Shown: positions 36,742 to 47,429 of the stretch, piece by piece
Numbering within the stretch: position 1 is the first letter of the stretch
How the letters are laid out: the number at the start of each line of letters is the position of its first letter
Source: Rubrobacter_A sp965214435
Lineage (GTDB): Bacteria; Actinomycetota; Rubrobacteria; Rubrobacterales; Rubrobacteraceae
Length of the DNA stretch: 64,000 nt
Assembly: GCA_965214435.1 (NCBI GenBank)
Contig: OZ243960.1
Location: forward strand, 2,418,001 to 2,482,000
Direction: 5' to 3'
Translations under genes and position numbers: made by a program
The notes under the pieces: generated by a model
The model's database searches: none
What the model was told of the DNA's origin: nothing
The model's input: only the letters and a program-made list of their open reading frames with translations

Positions 36742-37996
36742 GAGGCTCGACGCCCGAAATCTGGACCCGAAAGAAGTCCTCTCAAACCTCCGCCGCCCGG
36801 ACGGGTTCCGCTCCCCGAAAGTCCGCGACGCCGCCCGCGACATCGTCTCGGACGTCGCAAAGAGGGGGGACGCCGCACTCCTGGAGTACACCGAACGTTT
36901 TGACGGCGTGCGCCCGGAGCCGGTCCGGGTGCCGAAAAAGGATATTCAGGACGCCCGGGCTGGCCTGTCGCCGGAGCTTGAAGAGAGCTTCCGGGTGGCG
37001 ATAGAGAATGTCCGCTCTTTCCACAAGCGCGAGTTGGACCGCTCGTGGGAGATGCATCGCAACGGGGCTACCACGGGCCAGCGGGTTCGGCCCCTGCGGC
37101 GGGCCGGATTGTACGTGCCGGGCGGCCACGGAGCTTACCCGAGCACGCTGGTGATGTCCGCGGTCCCGGCCCAGGTCGCTGGAGTCGGGGAGGTCTGTGT
37201 CTGCGCGCCACCGGACCGGGAAGGCCGGGTAAGCACGCCGCTGCTCGCGGTGGCGGACCTGCTCGGTATCGACGAGGTTTACGCCGCCGGGGGGGCGCAG
37301 GCCATCGGGGCGATGGCTTACGGCACGGAGAGCATCCCGGCGGTGGAGAAGATCGTGGGTCCCGGCAATGACTACGTGGTAGCCGCGAAGCTTGAAGTCT
37401 TCGGGACGGTCGGCATCGACGCCCCGCAAGGACCGAGCGAGGTGGTGGTGATCGCCGACTACAGCGCCTTCCCCGAGCGTGTCGCCTACGACCTCCTGGC
37501 CCAGGCCGAGCACCTCTCCGGGGCGTCGGCCATACTTCTCTCCCCGAGCGCAGAGCTTATAGAGAGCGTCGAACCCCGGCTCTCCGGCGAACCTGCCGAG
37601 CTTATTACACTCGTGCACGTCCGGGACCTCTCCCACGCCGTGGAAGTCTCGAACCTCTACGCCCCCGAGCACGCCCACATCATCTCCGAAGACCACGAGG
37701 CCGTCCTGAACGACCTCCGGGAAGTCGGGATGGTAGCCATCGGGGACTTTAGCCCGGTAGCCCTCGGGGACTATGCCGCCGGACCGTCACACGCGTTGCC
37801 GACCGGCGGGACCGCGGCCTGGGCTTCTCCGCTCGGGACCCACGAGTTTGTAGCCCGTACCAACTACATCCACTTTTCCCAGGACGCCCTGCAGACCGTC
37901 GGGCCGCACGTCGAACGCCTCGCCCGCCTCGAAGGTTTTACGAACCACGCGGACAGCGTGGGCGTGCGGCTGAAAAAGGAGCGCGGTGGAGGTTAG
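36734..37996 (+). CDS. hisD: Histidinol dehydrogenase
   Basis: A 420-residue zinc enzyme oxidising histidinol to histidine. PLRRAGLYVPGGHGAYPSTL, VPAQVAGVGEVCVCAPPD, YAAGGAQAIGAMAYGTESI and the signature segment VGPGNDYVVAAKLEVFGTVG are present; EQ/H ligands occur in LLAQAEHLSGASAIL. The TTG at 36734 overlaps the hisG end by 8 bp. Confidence 0.96.
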   Translation: MVKRLDARNLDPKEVLSNLRRPDGFRSPKVRDAARDIVSDVAKRGDAALLEYTERFDGVRPEPVRVPKKDIQDARAGLSPELEESFRVAIENVRSFHKRELDRSWEMHRNGATTGQRVRPLRRAGLYVPGGHGAYPSTLVMSAVPAQVAGVGEVCVCAPPDREGRVSTPLLAVADLLGIDEVYAAGGAQAIGAMAYGTESIPAVEKIVGPGNDYVVAAKLEVFGTVGIDAPQGPSEVVVIADYSAFPERVAYDLLAQAEHLSGASAILLSPSAELIESVEPRLSGEPAELITLVHVRDLSHAVEVSNLYAPEHAHIISEDHEAVLNDLREVGMVAIGDFSPVALGDYAAGPSHALPTGGTAAWASPLGTHEFVARTNYIHFSQDALQTVGPHVERLARLEGFTNHADSVGVRLKKERGGG

Positions 37997-38408
37997 GGAA
38001 ATCCCGGATGACGAGGTCCGGGCGACGTACCCGGTGATGCGCCAGCTCCGGCCGCAGTACATCTCGGAGGAGGAGTACGCCGCTACCGTCGGCCGGATGC
38101 GAGAAGCCGGCTACCGGCTCGTGGCGGTTTTCGACGGTGAGGGCCAGGTCCTCGGGGTGGCGGGTTTCCGCATCGGGGAGTCGCTGTGGGCCGGGCGGGT
38201 ACTGTACGTGGACGACCTGGTTACCAACGAAGATGCACGCTCCACGGGTGCCGGGGCGAAGATGCTGCGCTGGCTGGAGGATGAGGGTGCTCGGAGCGGT
38301 TGTACCCAGCTATATCTCGACTCGGGGGTCCAGCGGGGGAGGGCGCACCGGTTCTATTTCCGGGAGGGGATGACCATTTCCTCCTTCCACTTTACAAAGG
38401 AGCTCTGA
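37986..38408 (+). CDS. GNAT family acetyltransferase inside the his operon
   Basis: A 140-residue acetyltransferase: GRVLYVDDLVTNEDARSTGA resembles motif A, and LYLDSGVQRGRAHRFYFREG is the C-terminal motif. The GTG at 37986 overlaps hisD by 11 bp and hisB begins 4 bp after its stop, so it is co-translated with the pathway. No histidine-pathway role is known for such a protein. Substrate unknown. Confidence 0.85.
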   Translation: MEVREIPDDEVRATYPVMRQLRPQYISEEEYAATVGRMREAGYRLVAVFDGEGQVLGVAGFRIGESLWAGRVLYVDDLVTNEDARSTGAGAKMLRWLEDEGARSGCTQLYLDSGVQRGRAHRFYFREGMTISSFHFTKEL

Positions 38409-38412
38409 GGGT

Positions 38413-38997
38413 ATGGTCCGGACGGGCAACGCCGAGCGCAAAACCGGGGAGACTTTCGTCCGGGTGCGGGTCGAACTCGACGGTGAGGGCCGGGCCGAGG
38501 TCGCAACCGGTGTAGGGTTCTTTGACCATATTTTGCACCTGCTGGCCCACCACTCCGGGATCAGCCTTACCGTCCACTCCGAGGGCGACACCTGGGTGGA
38601 CGACCACCACACCGTCGAGGACACGGGCCTCGGGCTCGGCCGCGCCTTCGACGAGGCTCTGGGTGACCGCTCGGACCTGGTGCGTTTCGCCGACGCCAGC
38701 GCGCCGCTCATAGAGGCTTTATCCACCGCTGTCGTGGACCTCGGGGGACGGTCGCACCTCACGTGCAACCTGCCGGAGATGCCGGAGAAGATCGGGACGT
38801 TCGACGTCGAGCTTTTCCACGAGTTCCTGCGGGCCTTTACCCAGTACGGCCGCTTTACTCTGCACCTGAACTGCCACTACGGCGAGAACGCCCACCACAA
38901 GGTAGAGTCCGGCGTGAAAGCCCTAGCCGTCGCCCTCCGCGAGGGGATCTCCCTCCGCGAGAGCGGGAGCGCCTCTACAAAGGGGGTAATAGATTGA
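38413..38997 (+). CDS. hisB: Imidazoleglycerol-phosphate dehydratase
   Basis: A 194-residue monofunctional IGPD. The manganese-binding repeats are FFDHILHLLAHHSGISL, DDHHTVEDTGLGLG, HLTCNLPEMPEK and CHYGENAHHKVESG. There is no N-terminal phosphatase domain, unlike the enterobacterial bifunctional form. Its TGA overlaps the hisH TTG. Confidence 0.96.
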   Translation: MVRTGNAERKTGETFVRVRVELDGEGRAEVATGVGFFDHILHLLAHHSGISLTVHSEGDTWVDDHHTVEDTGLGLGRAFDEALGDRSDLVRFADASAPLIEALSTAVVDLGGRSHLTCNLPEMPEKIGTFDVELFHEFLRAFTQYGRFTLHLNCHYGENAHHKVESGVKALAVALREGISLRESGSASTKGVID

Positions 38998-39608
38998 ACG
39001 TCGCCGTGGTGGACTACGACGCGGGTAACACTCTGTCGGTGACCCGGGCGCTGGAGAAGGTCGGGGCTACCGTGGACCTCACCCCGGACCCGGAACGTCT
39101 GTTGCGGGCCGACGCCGTGGTCTTGCCGGGCGTGGGAGCGTTCGGGGACTGCATGGCGAAGCTTCGCGAAAGGGGGATGGACGCCGCCTGCAAAGAGGTG
39201 TACCGGAGCGGCAAGCCGTTTCTCGGGGTGTGTGTCGCATTGCAGGTTCTCTTTGAAACCTCCGAGGAGTCGCCGGGTGTACAGGGACTCGGCATCCTGC
39301 CGGGAACGGTGCGGCGTATAAAGGCCGAGGGGCTCAAGGTGCCGCACATGGGCTGGAACCAGCTAGAGGTCGTTCGGGACCACCCGGTTTTCGCCGGTCT
39401 GAATAAAGAGGCTTTCTACTTCGTCCACTCTTACTACCCGGACCCGGCCGATGCTGAAGACTTGCTCGGCGTCTCGGAGTACGGGCTGCGGTTCTGCGCG
39501 GCCGCCGGGCGGGAAAACCTGGCCGCCGTCCAGTTCCACCCGGAGAAGAGCAGCCGCGCCGGCCTCACGCTCTACGAGAGCTTTCTATCGTGGGCGCGGA
39601 GTATTTAG
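38994..39608 (+). CDS. hisH: Imidazole glycerol phosphate synthase, glutaminase subunit
   Basis: A 204-residue class I glutamine amidotransferase supplying ammonia to HisF. VVDYDAGNTLSVTRAL opens the protein; the nucleophile is in FLGVCVALQVLFETSEE, and the His/Glu pair in VQFHPEKSSRAG. The TTG at 38994 overlaps the hisB stop and aligns with the family N-terminus; a longer frame from 38763 lies inside hisB and is a shadow. The partner gene hisF is not in this window. Confidence 0.93.
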   Translation: MNVAVVDYDAGNTLSVTRALEKVGATVDLTPDPERLLRADAVVLPGVGAFGDCMAKLRERGMDAACKEVYRSGKPFLGVCVALQVLFETSEESPGVQGLGILPGTVRRIKAEGLKVPHMGWNQLEVVRDHPVFAGLNKEAFYFVHSYYPDPADAEDLLGVSEYGLRFCAAAGRENLAAVQFHPEKSSRAGLTLYESFLSWARSI

Positions 39609-39609
39609 G

Positions 39610-40332
39610 GTGCCGGACTTCACGGTCTACCCGGCGATAGACCTCCGGGGCGGCAAGTGCGTGCGGTTAAAGCAGGGAGACTTCGGGCGCTCCAAGGAGT
39701 ACGACGCTAACCCCGTCCGCCGGGCGCGGGAATGGGAGGAGCGGGGAGCGGGGTGGCTGCACGTCGTGGACCTCGACGGGGCCGAGGCTGGTCGACCGGC
39801 GCAGCTAGCTTTGATCCGTACCCTCGCCTCTTCCGTCGGGATACCGGTACAGGTCGGAGGCGGCATCCGTACCCTGGAAGACCTGTTAGCCGTCCGGGAG
39901 GCGGGCGCCGGCCGCGTGGTAATGGGGACGGCCGCCGTCTCAGACCGGCCGTTGCGGCTGCGGGCTATTGAGGAGGTTGGGGCGGCGCTCGTTGTGGCCG
40001 TAGATGCCCGGGACGGCGTGGTGGCGACCCACGGCTGGCAATCGTCCAGCGGAATCGGGGTGCTGGAGCTGGCCGAGGAGCTAGCTGAAGACGGCGTAGG
40101 CTCCGTGCTCTACACGGACGTCTCCCGGGATGGGATGGACACCGGCGCGGCGCTCGAAGACACGGCCGCCGTCGCCCGGCTGGTCCCGACCATCGCCAGT
40201 GGCGGGGTGCGCGGCCCCGAGGACGTGGCGGCGCTCGCGAAGATCTCCGGCGTCACCGGCGCCATCGTCGGTACCGCGCTCTACGAGGGTCGGGTTACCC
40301 TGGAAGCCTTGCTCGAAGCTAGCGCGCCTTAG
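39610..40332 (+). CDS. hisA: ProFAR isomerase (HisA)
   Basis: A 240-residue TIM barrel isomerising ProFAR. YPAIDLRGGKCVRLKQGDFG with the first catalytic Asp, VQVGGGIRTLEDL, VVAVDARDGVVATHGW with the second, YTDVSRDGMDTG, and ASGGVRGPEDVAAL are visible. The GTG at 39610 is one base after the hisH stop. It is the last gene of the run; hisF would normally follow but a convergent hydrolase gene does. Confidence 0.95.
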   Translation: MPDFTVYPAIDLRGGKCVRLKQGDFGRSKEYDANPVRRAREWEERGAGWLHVVDLDGAEAGRPAQLALIRTLASSVGIPVQVGGGIRTLEDLLAVREAGAGRVVMGTAAVSDRPLRLRAIEEVGAALVVAVDARDGVVATHGWQSSSGIGVLELAEELAEDGVGSVLYTDVSRDGMDTGAALEDTAAVARLVPTIASGGVRGPEDVAALAKISGVTGAIVGTALYEGRVTLEALLEASAP

Positions 40333-40374
40333 CTTTCCGGTCGTCTTCTACGGGTGTGTGCGGGCGCCCGCCGC

Positions 40375-41187
40375 TCAACGCACGCCCTCAAGAAAATCCA
40401 GCAGCAGCCGGTTAAAGAATGCCGGGTTGTCTTGGTTGGCGTTGTGACCGGCTTTGGGGACTACCTCGTACCGGCATCCGGGCTCGCGGGCGGCCCACAC
40501 CGGGGTTGCCTTCGCTATGTTTCCCGAACGATCTTTCTCGCCGTGGGTAAGTAGCAGTGGCTTCCGTATAAGGTGATCTTCCTCTTCCCGGAAAGAGCGG
40601 GTAATGCCCTGCCAGATCTCCAAGAACTCTTTTTTCGATAAAGCGTCCATGGCGTTCCGGGCATACTCCCGCACCTCGGGCGACGTGGCGGTATTCTTTG
40701 CCACGAGCTTGCGGAGGTTCTCTTCAGGCCAGAGCTTAAAAAGCGTGGGCGTGAGCTTTAGCGCGATACGCTCCGAGCGCTTCAGGGACGCAGTGAGGCT
40801 CGAAGAGCCGACTAACGCCAGAGCCCGCACTCTGTCCGGATAACGGTGGGCTATCTCCTGTGCGATAAAACCTCCGAAAGACTGGCCCACCTGGATCGTC
40901 TTCCGGAATCCGGCCCGCTCCAGGATGGATAGTAGATCTCCGGTAGCGATTTCTAGCGAGAATTCGTCGCCGACGGGTTTGCTCTGTCCGTGACCGCGTA
41001 TGTCCCAGGTTAGTACCCGGTAGCCCGCAGCCGCGACAACCGGCACCTGAGCGTCGAACATGCGGTGATCCATCGTTGCGCCGTGGGTAAAGACTACCGG
41101 CGTGCCCTCTTCGGGGCCGGTGAGCCAGTAGTGGAGCACCGAGCCCGACCTTTGGACGCTCTTTTCTACCGTATCTACCGGACACAT
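40375..41187 (-). CDS. Alpha/beta hydrolase
   Basis: A 270-residue serine hydrolase-fold protein. VVFTHGATMDHRMFD forms the oxyanion-hole region, VGQSFGGFIAQEIAHRYP carries the nucleophile Ser, LLTHGEKDRSGN the acid region, and VVPKAGHNANQDNP the catalytic His. There is no signal peptide. Substrate unknown. It is convergent with hisA. Confidence 0.88.
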   Translation of the reverse strand: MCPVDTVEKSVQRSGSVLHYWLTGPEEGTPVVFTHGATMDHRMFDAQVPVVAAAGYRVLTWDIRGHGQSKPVGDEFSLEIATGDLLSILERAGFRKTIQVGQSFGGFIAQEIAHRYPDRVRALALVGSSSLTASLKRSERIALKLTPTLFKLWPEENLRKLVAKNTATSPEVREYARNAMDALSKKEFLEIWQGITRSFREEEDHLIRKPLLLTHGEKDRSGNIAKATPVWAAREPGCRYEVVPKAGHNANQDNPAFFNRLLLDFLEGVR

Positions 41188-41446
41188 GCCTGTAAGCCTA
41201 ACAAACCCGGCTTTAGCCCGGCTTCTTCATTGGATCTCAGGCCATTCCGTAAATCGGGAAAATATATAAGCCTACCGTTACTAGAACTTCCGTACACAAC
41301 ATCTCGTTAGCTTTTTTATCCGGCAAGCTGTATGCGGTACTTTCGCGACTAAAGGTTTTATCTCTTTGTTCCGATAACTCTCCTGTAATCCGGAGCAGAG
41401 CTCCTCCGGGCAGACTTCTAAAAGCGAAGCATGGAGGCTAAAAAAT

Positions 41447-42769
41447 ATGTTTGGGAGAGTTTTTCGGGGCCGGAGCGCGGCTGTCGGGTTACGCCCGGTA
41501 AGGGCTGTGCTGCTGACGGCCGCGGTGGCGTTAATACTGGGGTCGGCGCTGTCGCTGGCGGGGGCCAGTAGCGCCGACGCCCAGGATACATCTTCGAGGT
41601 ACGTGCGGACGTGCAACGGCGGTAAAATCCTCCTGAAAAACTCGGAGTTCCAGATGCTCCAGTTGCACAACCGCGAGCGCCGGGAGCGGGGCATAGACTT
41701 TCTGTGCGTAAATCCGGACCTCACCGAGTCGTCCCGCAAGCACGCCGCGGACATGATGAGAAATGACTACTTCAACCACGATTCCCAGAACGGTCGTACC
41801 TTCAAGGACCGTATAGAGGCTACCGGTTACCGCAACTACTCCGTCATCGGCGAAAACCTTTCCATGGGTAACGGCTCGAAATCTACGCCCGGAAGCCAGT
41901 TCCAGGCCCTCATGAACTCGGACGGGCACCGGAAGAATATTCTGAGCCGGTCTTACAAGGAGATAGGTATCGGCTCCGCGTCCGGGACCTACAAGGACCG
42001 GTCGGACACCGTGATCTACACGATGAACTTCGGCGCCCGTAACGGTCAGCCGCACCAGTTCCCGAGCCAGATCTCTTCCAGCCCGTCCCCCGCCAAAACC
42101 TCGCTCCCAGGACTCTACCGCTCCGGTACCTTCTACCTGAAGAACAATCTCTCCGGCGGTCGGGCGGACAACGTCTTCGAGTACGGCGGCACCCGCCGCG
42201 GCACCGTCCCGCTCATGGGCGACTGGAACGGCGACGGCAAGAAGACCGCCGGCATCTACCGCTCGGGCACCTTCTTCCTCAAAAACCAAAACTCCGGCGG
42301 CAATGCCGACATCCGCTTCACCTACGGCAAGGCGAGTGACCGACCGGTAGTCGGCGACTGGAACGGCGACGGCCGGGACACGGTAGGCATCGTGCGGGGC
42401 GGCAGCTTCTACCTCAAGAACGCCAACAGAGGCGGCGGTGCGGACATCCGCTTCTCCTACGGTAGGGCTAGCGACCGTCCGGTGGTCGGGGACTGGGACA
42501 ACGACGGCAAGGAGACGGTAGGCATCGTGCGGGGCGGCAGCTTCTACCTGAAGAACGCCAACAGGGGCGGTGGGGCGGACATCCGCTTTTCCTACGGCCG
42601 GTCGAGTGACGAGCCGGTGGTCGGCGACTGGAACAACGATGGTAGAGACACGGTGGGCATCGTGCGGGACGGCGCCTGGTACCTCAAGAACGCCAACGAG
42701 GGCGGTAAGGCCGACGAACGATTCTTCTATAACGCCAAAGGCTCTACACCCATAGTCTGGGAGAATTAA
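41447..42769 (+). CDS. Secreted CAP/SCP domain protein with C-terminal repeats
   Basis: A 440-residue exported protein with a long signal peptide (hydrophobic core about 21-40, cleavage likely after ADA near 46). A CAP domain follows: FQMLQLHNRERRERGI, SSRKHAADMMRNDYFNH, GENLSMGNGS, LMNSDGHRKNILSRSYKEIG and IYTMNFGAR. From about residue 217, five repeats of about 45 residues contain GDWNGDGRDTVGI and SFYLKNANRGG. CAP proteins have varied roles, and the repeats are presumed beta structure for extracellular binding. The upstream 260 bp (41188-41446) is AT-rich with a GC hairpin but no gene. Confidence 0.88.
   Translation: MFGRVFRGRSAAVGLRPVRAVLLTAAVALILGSALSLAGASSADAQDTSSRYVRTCNGGKILLKNSEFQMLQLHNRERRERGIDFLCVNPDLTESSRKHAADMMRNDYFNHDSQNGRTFKDRIEATGYRNYSVIGENLSMGNGSKSTPGSQFQALMNSDGHRKNILSRSYKEIGIGSASGTYKDRSDTVIYTMNFGARNGQPHQFPSQISSSPSPAKTSLPGLYRSGTFYLKNNLSGGRADNVFEYGGTRRGTVPLMGDWNGDGKKTAGIYRSGTFFLKNQNSGGNADIRFTYGKASDRPVVGDWNGDGRDTVGIVRGGSFYLKNANRGGGADIRFSYGRASDRPVVGDWDNDGKETVGIVRGGSFYLKNANRGGGADIRFSYGRSSDEPVVGDWNNDGRDTVGIVRDGAWYLKNANEGGKADERFFYNAKGSTPIVWEN
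42104..42769 (+). repeat. Five tandem about 135 bp coding repeats in the CAP protein
   Basis: Units begin near 42114, 42246, 42381, 42516 and 42651. Units 3 and 4 are nearly identical in DNA (each contains TTCTACCT, AAGAACGCCAACAG and GGACATCCGCTT), a sign of recent duplication; the outer units have diverged. Each encodes a GDWN/D-DG calcium-loop-like motif. Confidence 0.8.
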
Positions 42770-42799
42770 GAAGCCCTGCTAGCCTCTAACTTCGTAGAT

Positions 42800-42836
42800 G
42801 TCCCGGGCTCCGGTTTTCCCGATCTGAGCCCGGGAC
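42800..42836 (+). terminator. Terminator-like inverted repeat after the CAP gene
   Basis: An 11 bp perfect stem (GTCCCGGGCTC, 42800-42810 with 42826-42836) around a 15 nt loop. No T-run follows on either strand, so it may be a weak or factor-assisted terminator. Confidence 0.5.
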
Positions 42837-42871
42837 GGTTGCCGTTGTGGCCGTAGATATAGCCGTGGGGC

Positions 42872-43186
42872 CTAGCTGAGTTCTAGTGTCGAGGTCTTTG
42901 CCGCACCTTCACCGTACTTTACGGACTGCAGGGCTTTCCAGGTAAACTGGGCCAGCGACCCGTCGGATGGTTTCCGGGCGAGTGCCGGGTCGGCTTCGGC
43001 GATGGCTTCCCGGGCGGTCTCGACGGCCGCATCGAGGGCGGCGTTGATCTCAAACGCCCGCGCCGCCTGGTACTTTACCCTCAGGTTCCGGGGCGACCCG
43101 CCGTCCGCCGCGTACTGGAGTTCGTACTCTTCGGTGCGGCTCTCGAAATCCCCGGTCCTGTAAGCCGTCAAAGTCAGTTCGCTCAT
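42872..43186 (-). CDS. Hypothetical protein
   Basis: A 104-residue soluble protein (MSELTLTAYRTGDFESRTEE) of mixed beta then alpha character with no motif I can assign. Codon use matches its neighbours. It is divergent from the class A PBP gene, separated by about 85 bp with a shared promoter region. Confidence 0.7.
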   Translation of the reverse strand: MSELTLTAYRTGDFESRTEEYELQYAADGGSPRNLRVKYQAARAFEINAALDAAVETAREAIAEADPALARKPSDGSLAQFTWKALQSVKYGEGAAKTSTLELS

Positions 43187-43271
43187 AAGGCAATCCTAGC
43201 ACGCTCTGTACAGTCCTCGATAACAAGTACTTACATGATGACTGGACATAATAAAGTAGAATAGCGTCTTT

Positions 43272-45302
43272 ATGGATAGCTTCTTCGAGACAGCAGAACC
43301 CAGGCGTGGCAAGTACCGGCGCCCGCGAGCAAAGGGGATCCGTAGAGTTTACCGGGTGCTCCGGCGTCTGTTGTGGACGTTTCTGGTGTTGAGTTTCCTG
43401 TTGGCCGTGGGCGGGGCGCTGGCCGTGGCGGGTACGTACGCGTACGTTATTTACGAGCACGGGGAGGCGCTCGACCGCCGGTATCCGCAGCTCGCGGAGA
43501 ACTCTTTTGTGTACGACGCTGATGGGCGGGAGATCCAGGTTTTAGAGGGTGAGCGGGACCGGGAGACCGTCGGCCCTGAAGCTCTCGGTGAGAACCTGCC
43601 CCGGGCGGTCGTCGCCATCGAGGACCGGCGGTTTTACGAGCACGGGGGGGTGGACGCCGAGGGTATCGGGCGGGCCGCGGTGGCCGACTTCCGGGCTCAG
43701 GAGGTTACCCAGGGCGGGTCCACCATTACCGAGCAGCTAACGAAGAACCTCTTTATACCGGAAGCGGAGAGGGGAGAAGTATCCATCTGGCGCCGGATGC
43801 GGCAGGCGGCTTTAGCCTACGCCTACGAGCGGCGGCACTCGAAAAAAGAGATCCTGACCTCGTACTTGAACACGGTGTACTTCGGCGATGGGGCCTATGG
43901 GGCCGAGGTGGCCGCGGAGCGGTACTTCGGTAAAGACGCTCGGGGGTTAAGCCTCAGCGAAGCCGCGACGCTGGCCGGTTTCCTGCATGCCCCGTCGAAA
44001 TATCCCTCAGAGACCGCAAAAGACGCGTGGCGGGCGTCTGAGCGTCGCGACGAAGTTTTAGAGTACATGGAGGAGCAGGGTATGATCTCCAAGCCCGAAC
44101 TCCGCGCGGCCGAAAACGAGCCGGTCCAGTTCGCCGCCGCGCCGCCGGAGGTGGATCCCGCCTACAAGCCTTTTCTTGACCGGGTGCACCGGGAGGTCGA
44201 AGACGTTCTCGGGGAGGACGTCACCGGGCGCGGGGGACTAAAGATTTACACGACCCTCGAACCAGAGACCCAGCGGGATGCCGCAAGTTCCATAGCCGAG
44301 ACGCTGCCGCTACCGGACGATCCCTCCGGGGCGGTAGTCTCCGTCGAGCCCCGGACCGGCGCTATCCGGGCGGTCGCCGGGCAGAAAGGAGACTTTAACT
44401 TAGCACTCGACGCCCGCCGGCAGCCCGGTAGCGCGTTTAAACCGTTTGTATTTGCCGCGGCGCTGCGGGAGTACGTCTCGCCGCAGACTACTTACGAGTC
44501 GAAAGACCTCGTGCTCAACTTCGGTGGACAGGAGTATGTAATACAGAATTATGACTTTATAGAGCGCGGGGGGATCTCCCTGCAAAAAGCCCTGGCCGAG
44601 TCGGATAATACGGTTTTCGTGAAGCTCGCGATGGACCTCGGTCTCGCTAACGTGGTGGATACCGCAAAGGCTCTCGGGGTGACTTCGGAGGTAGACCCTT
44701 ATCCTTCGACCGCCATCGGCGGCCTGGGAGAAGGCGTGAGCGTCCTCGACATGGCTTCGGCCTACGCGACGCTGGATGGCGGCGGCGTCTACCGGGAACC
44801 CTACGCCGTCGAGCGGGTCGAGAAGACTGGCTTCGGCGACGTGGAGCCAGTCTACGACCACCGCATCGAGGGCCGGCGGGTGATGTCCACAAACCAGGCC
44901 GCCGCCGCCACGCAAGCCCTCCGGGGCGTCGTTGAGAACGGTACGGCGAGCCGCTTTCAGAACCTGGACGCCGAGTTGGGACGGCCCTCCGTCGGCAAGA
45001 CCGGAACGACCGACGACTTTGTGGACGCCTGGTACGTCGGCTACACACCGCGGCTCTCGACCGCCGTCTGGGTCGGGTACCCGGAAGGCCGCCGGCCGAT
45101 GCGCGGCGTCCACGGGCTACCGGTCGTCAACGGCGAAACCCTGCCGCTCGACCTCTGGGCGCGGTACATGTCCCGGGTGACCTCCGGGCTTCCGGTAGTG
45201 CGGTTCCCCAAGGCTGACACGAGCGAGTTCAAGCTGCTGAAGCGGGGCTACGCGAGCGGCTCCGCGGAGTCCGGGGCGGAGGCGGAAACGGCCGGACGCT
45301 AA
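43272..45302 (+). CDS. Class A penicillin-binding protein
   Basis: A 676-residue bifunctional peptidoglycan synthase. A basic N-terminus and membrane segment (about 34-56) precede the GT51 domain: EDRRFYEHGGVDAEGI with catalytic Glu, QGGSTITEQLTKNLF, RHSKKEILTSYLNTVYFGDG. The transpeptidase domain carries GSAFKPF with the nucleophile Ser (SxxK), SDN in ALAESDNTVF, and KTGTT near residue 577. The C-terminus ends soon after the catalytic fold, with no PASTA. An A+T-rich promoter (TAGAAT near 43257) precedes the ATG. Confidence 0.95.
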   Translation: MDSFFETAEPRRGKYRRPRAKGIRRVYRVLRRLLWTFLVLSFLLAVGGALAVAGTYAYVIYEHGEALDRRYPQLAENSFVYDADGREIQVLEGERDRETVGPEALGENLPRAVVAIEDRRFYEHGGVDAEGIGRAAVADFRAQEVTQGGSTITEQLTKNLFIPEAERGEVSIWRRMRQAALAYAYERRHSKKEILTSYLNTVYFGDGAYGAEVAAERYFGKDARGLSLSEAATLAGFLHAPSKYPSETAKDAWRASERRDEVLEYMEEQGMISKPELRAAENEPVQFAAAPPEVDPAYKPFLDRVHREVEDVLGEDVTGRGGLKIYTTLEPETQRDAASSIAETLPLPDDPSGAVVSVEPRTGAIRAVAGQKGDFNLALDARRQPGSAFKPFVFAAALREYVSPQTTYESKDLVLNFGGQEYVIQNYDFIERGGISLQKALAESDNTVFVKLAMDLGLANVVDTAKALGVTSEVDPYPSTAIGGLGEGVSVLDMASAYATLDGGGVYREPYAVERVEKTGFGDVEPVYDHRIEGRRVMSTNQAAAATQALRGVVENGTASRFQNLDAELGRPSVGKTGTTDDFVDAWYVGYTPRLSTAVWVGYPEGRRPMRGVHGLPVVNGETLPLDLWARYMSRVTSGLPVVRFPKADTSEFKLLKRGYASGSAESGAEAETAGR

Positions 45303-45345
45303 GTCCGGCTGTCGCTGGTAAGCCAGATGTTGTATAACGCCTACC

Positions 45346-45807
45346 GTGGAGTTGGACTCGCTGTACATGGGATCTTTTGTTAACTGGGAGGGCGTCGCCG
45401 GCTCCTGGACTAAACGCAGTGTGACTTCCCGGCTGCTGCTTTTCAGCGCCCGGCGCTACCTGGAGGTTGTAGGTCCGGGTTACCGCGACGCGGAACGGGA
45501 AGAGGTCATAGAACCGGCGCGGTTGGCGAACGAGATCAAGTCCGCTTTTGCCTCGCCTCCGGGTGCACCGGGCACGGATGCGGCCTCCACACTGTGGGGG
45601 GAATTTATCGACGCGGCGGTGGCCGCGGAGCTTGAGATGGTCTCCTACGGCGAACGCCCGCCGCTGCTGCAAGAGCTGCGCGCCGGTCTCGAACAAGCCG
45701 CAGAAGAAGCCGGCCCCAACACGCCTCTAGGCCGCTGGTTCCTCGACCGCCGCAACGCCTTACCCGGCAGCGATCTGCCCGAAGACCCCGGATACCTGCC
45801 AGTCTAG
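45346..45807 (+). CDS. Hypothetical protein
   Basis: A 153-residue soluble protein with GTG start 45346; ATG 45367 (MGSFVNWEGV) is an alternative. It is mostly helical (LLQELRAGLEQAAEEAGPNT) with a C-terminal RWFLDRRNALPGSDLPEDPG. No family recognised. It lies 43 bp after the PBP gene and may be co-transcribed. Confidence 0.65.
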   Translation: MELDSLYMGSFVNWEGVAGSWTKRSVTSRLLLFSARRYLEVVGPGYRDAEREEVIEPARLANEIKSAFASPPGAPGTDAASTLWGEFIDAAVAAELEMVSYGERPPLLQELRAGLEQAAEEAGPNTPLGRWFLDRRNALPGSDLPEDPGYLPV

Positions 45808-45905
45808 TATCTGTTGGGCTAGCCGGTCGCTGGCATAGCCGGCGGCGCTGCAATAGAATTGCGCCGAAGAGGATTTGGGACAAAAACAGGGAGAGGATAT
45901 CGGAT

Positions 45906-47354
<1,449 letters not shown>

Positions 47355-47429
47355 ACGAGACTGCTAAGCAGGACTGCGCCGGTTACGCCGAGGCCAGGTT
47401 AAGATCGGTATGACCCGCGGTTACATCTG

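Noticed and set aside
41447..42769. Sortase substrate signal on the CAP protein
   Set aside because: The C-terminus ends in a repeat with no LPxTG-like motif, hydrophobic segment or basic tail.
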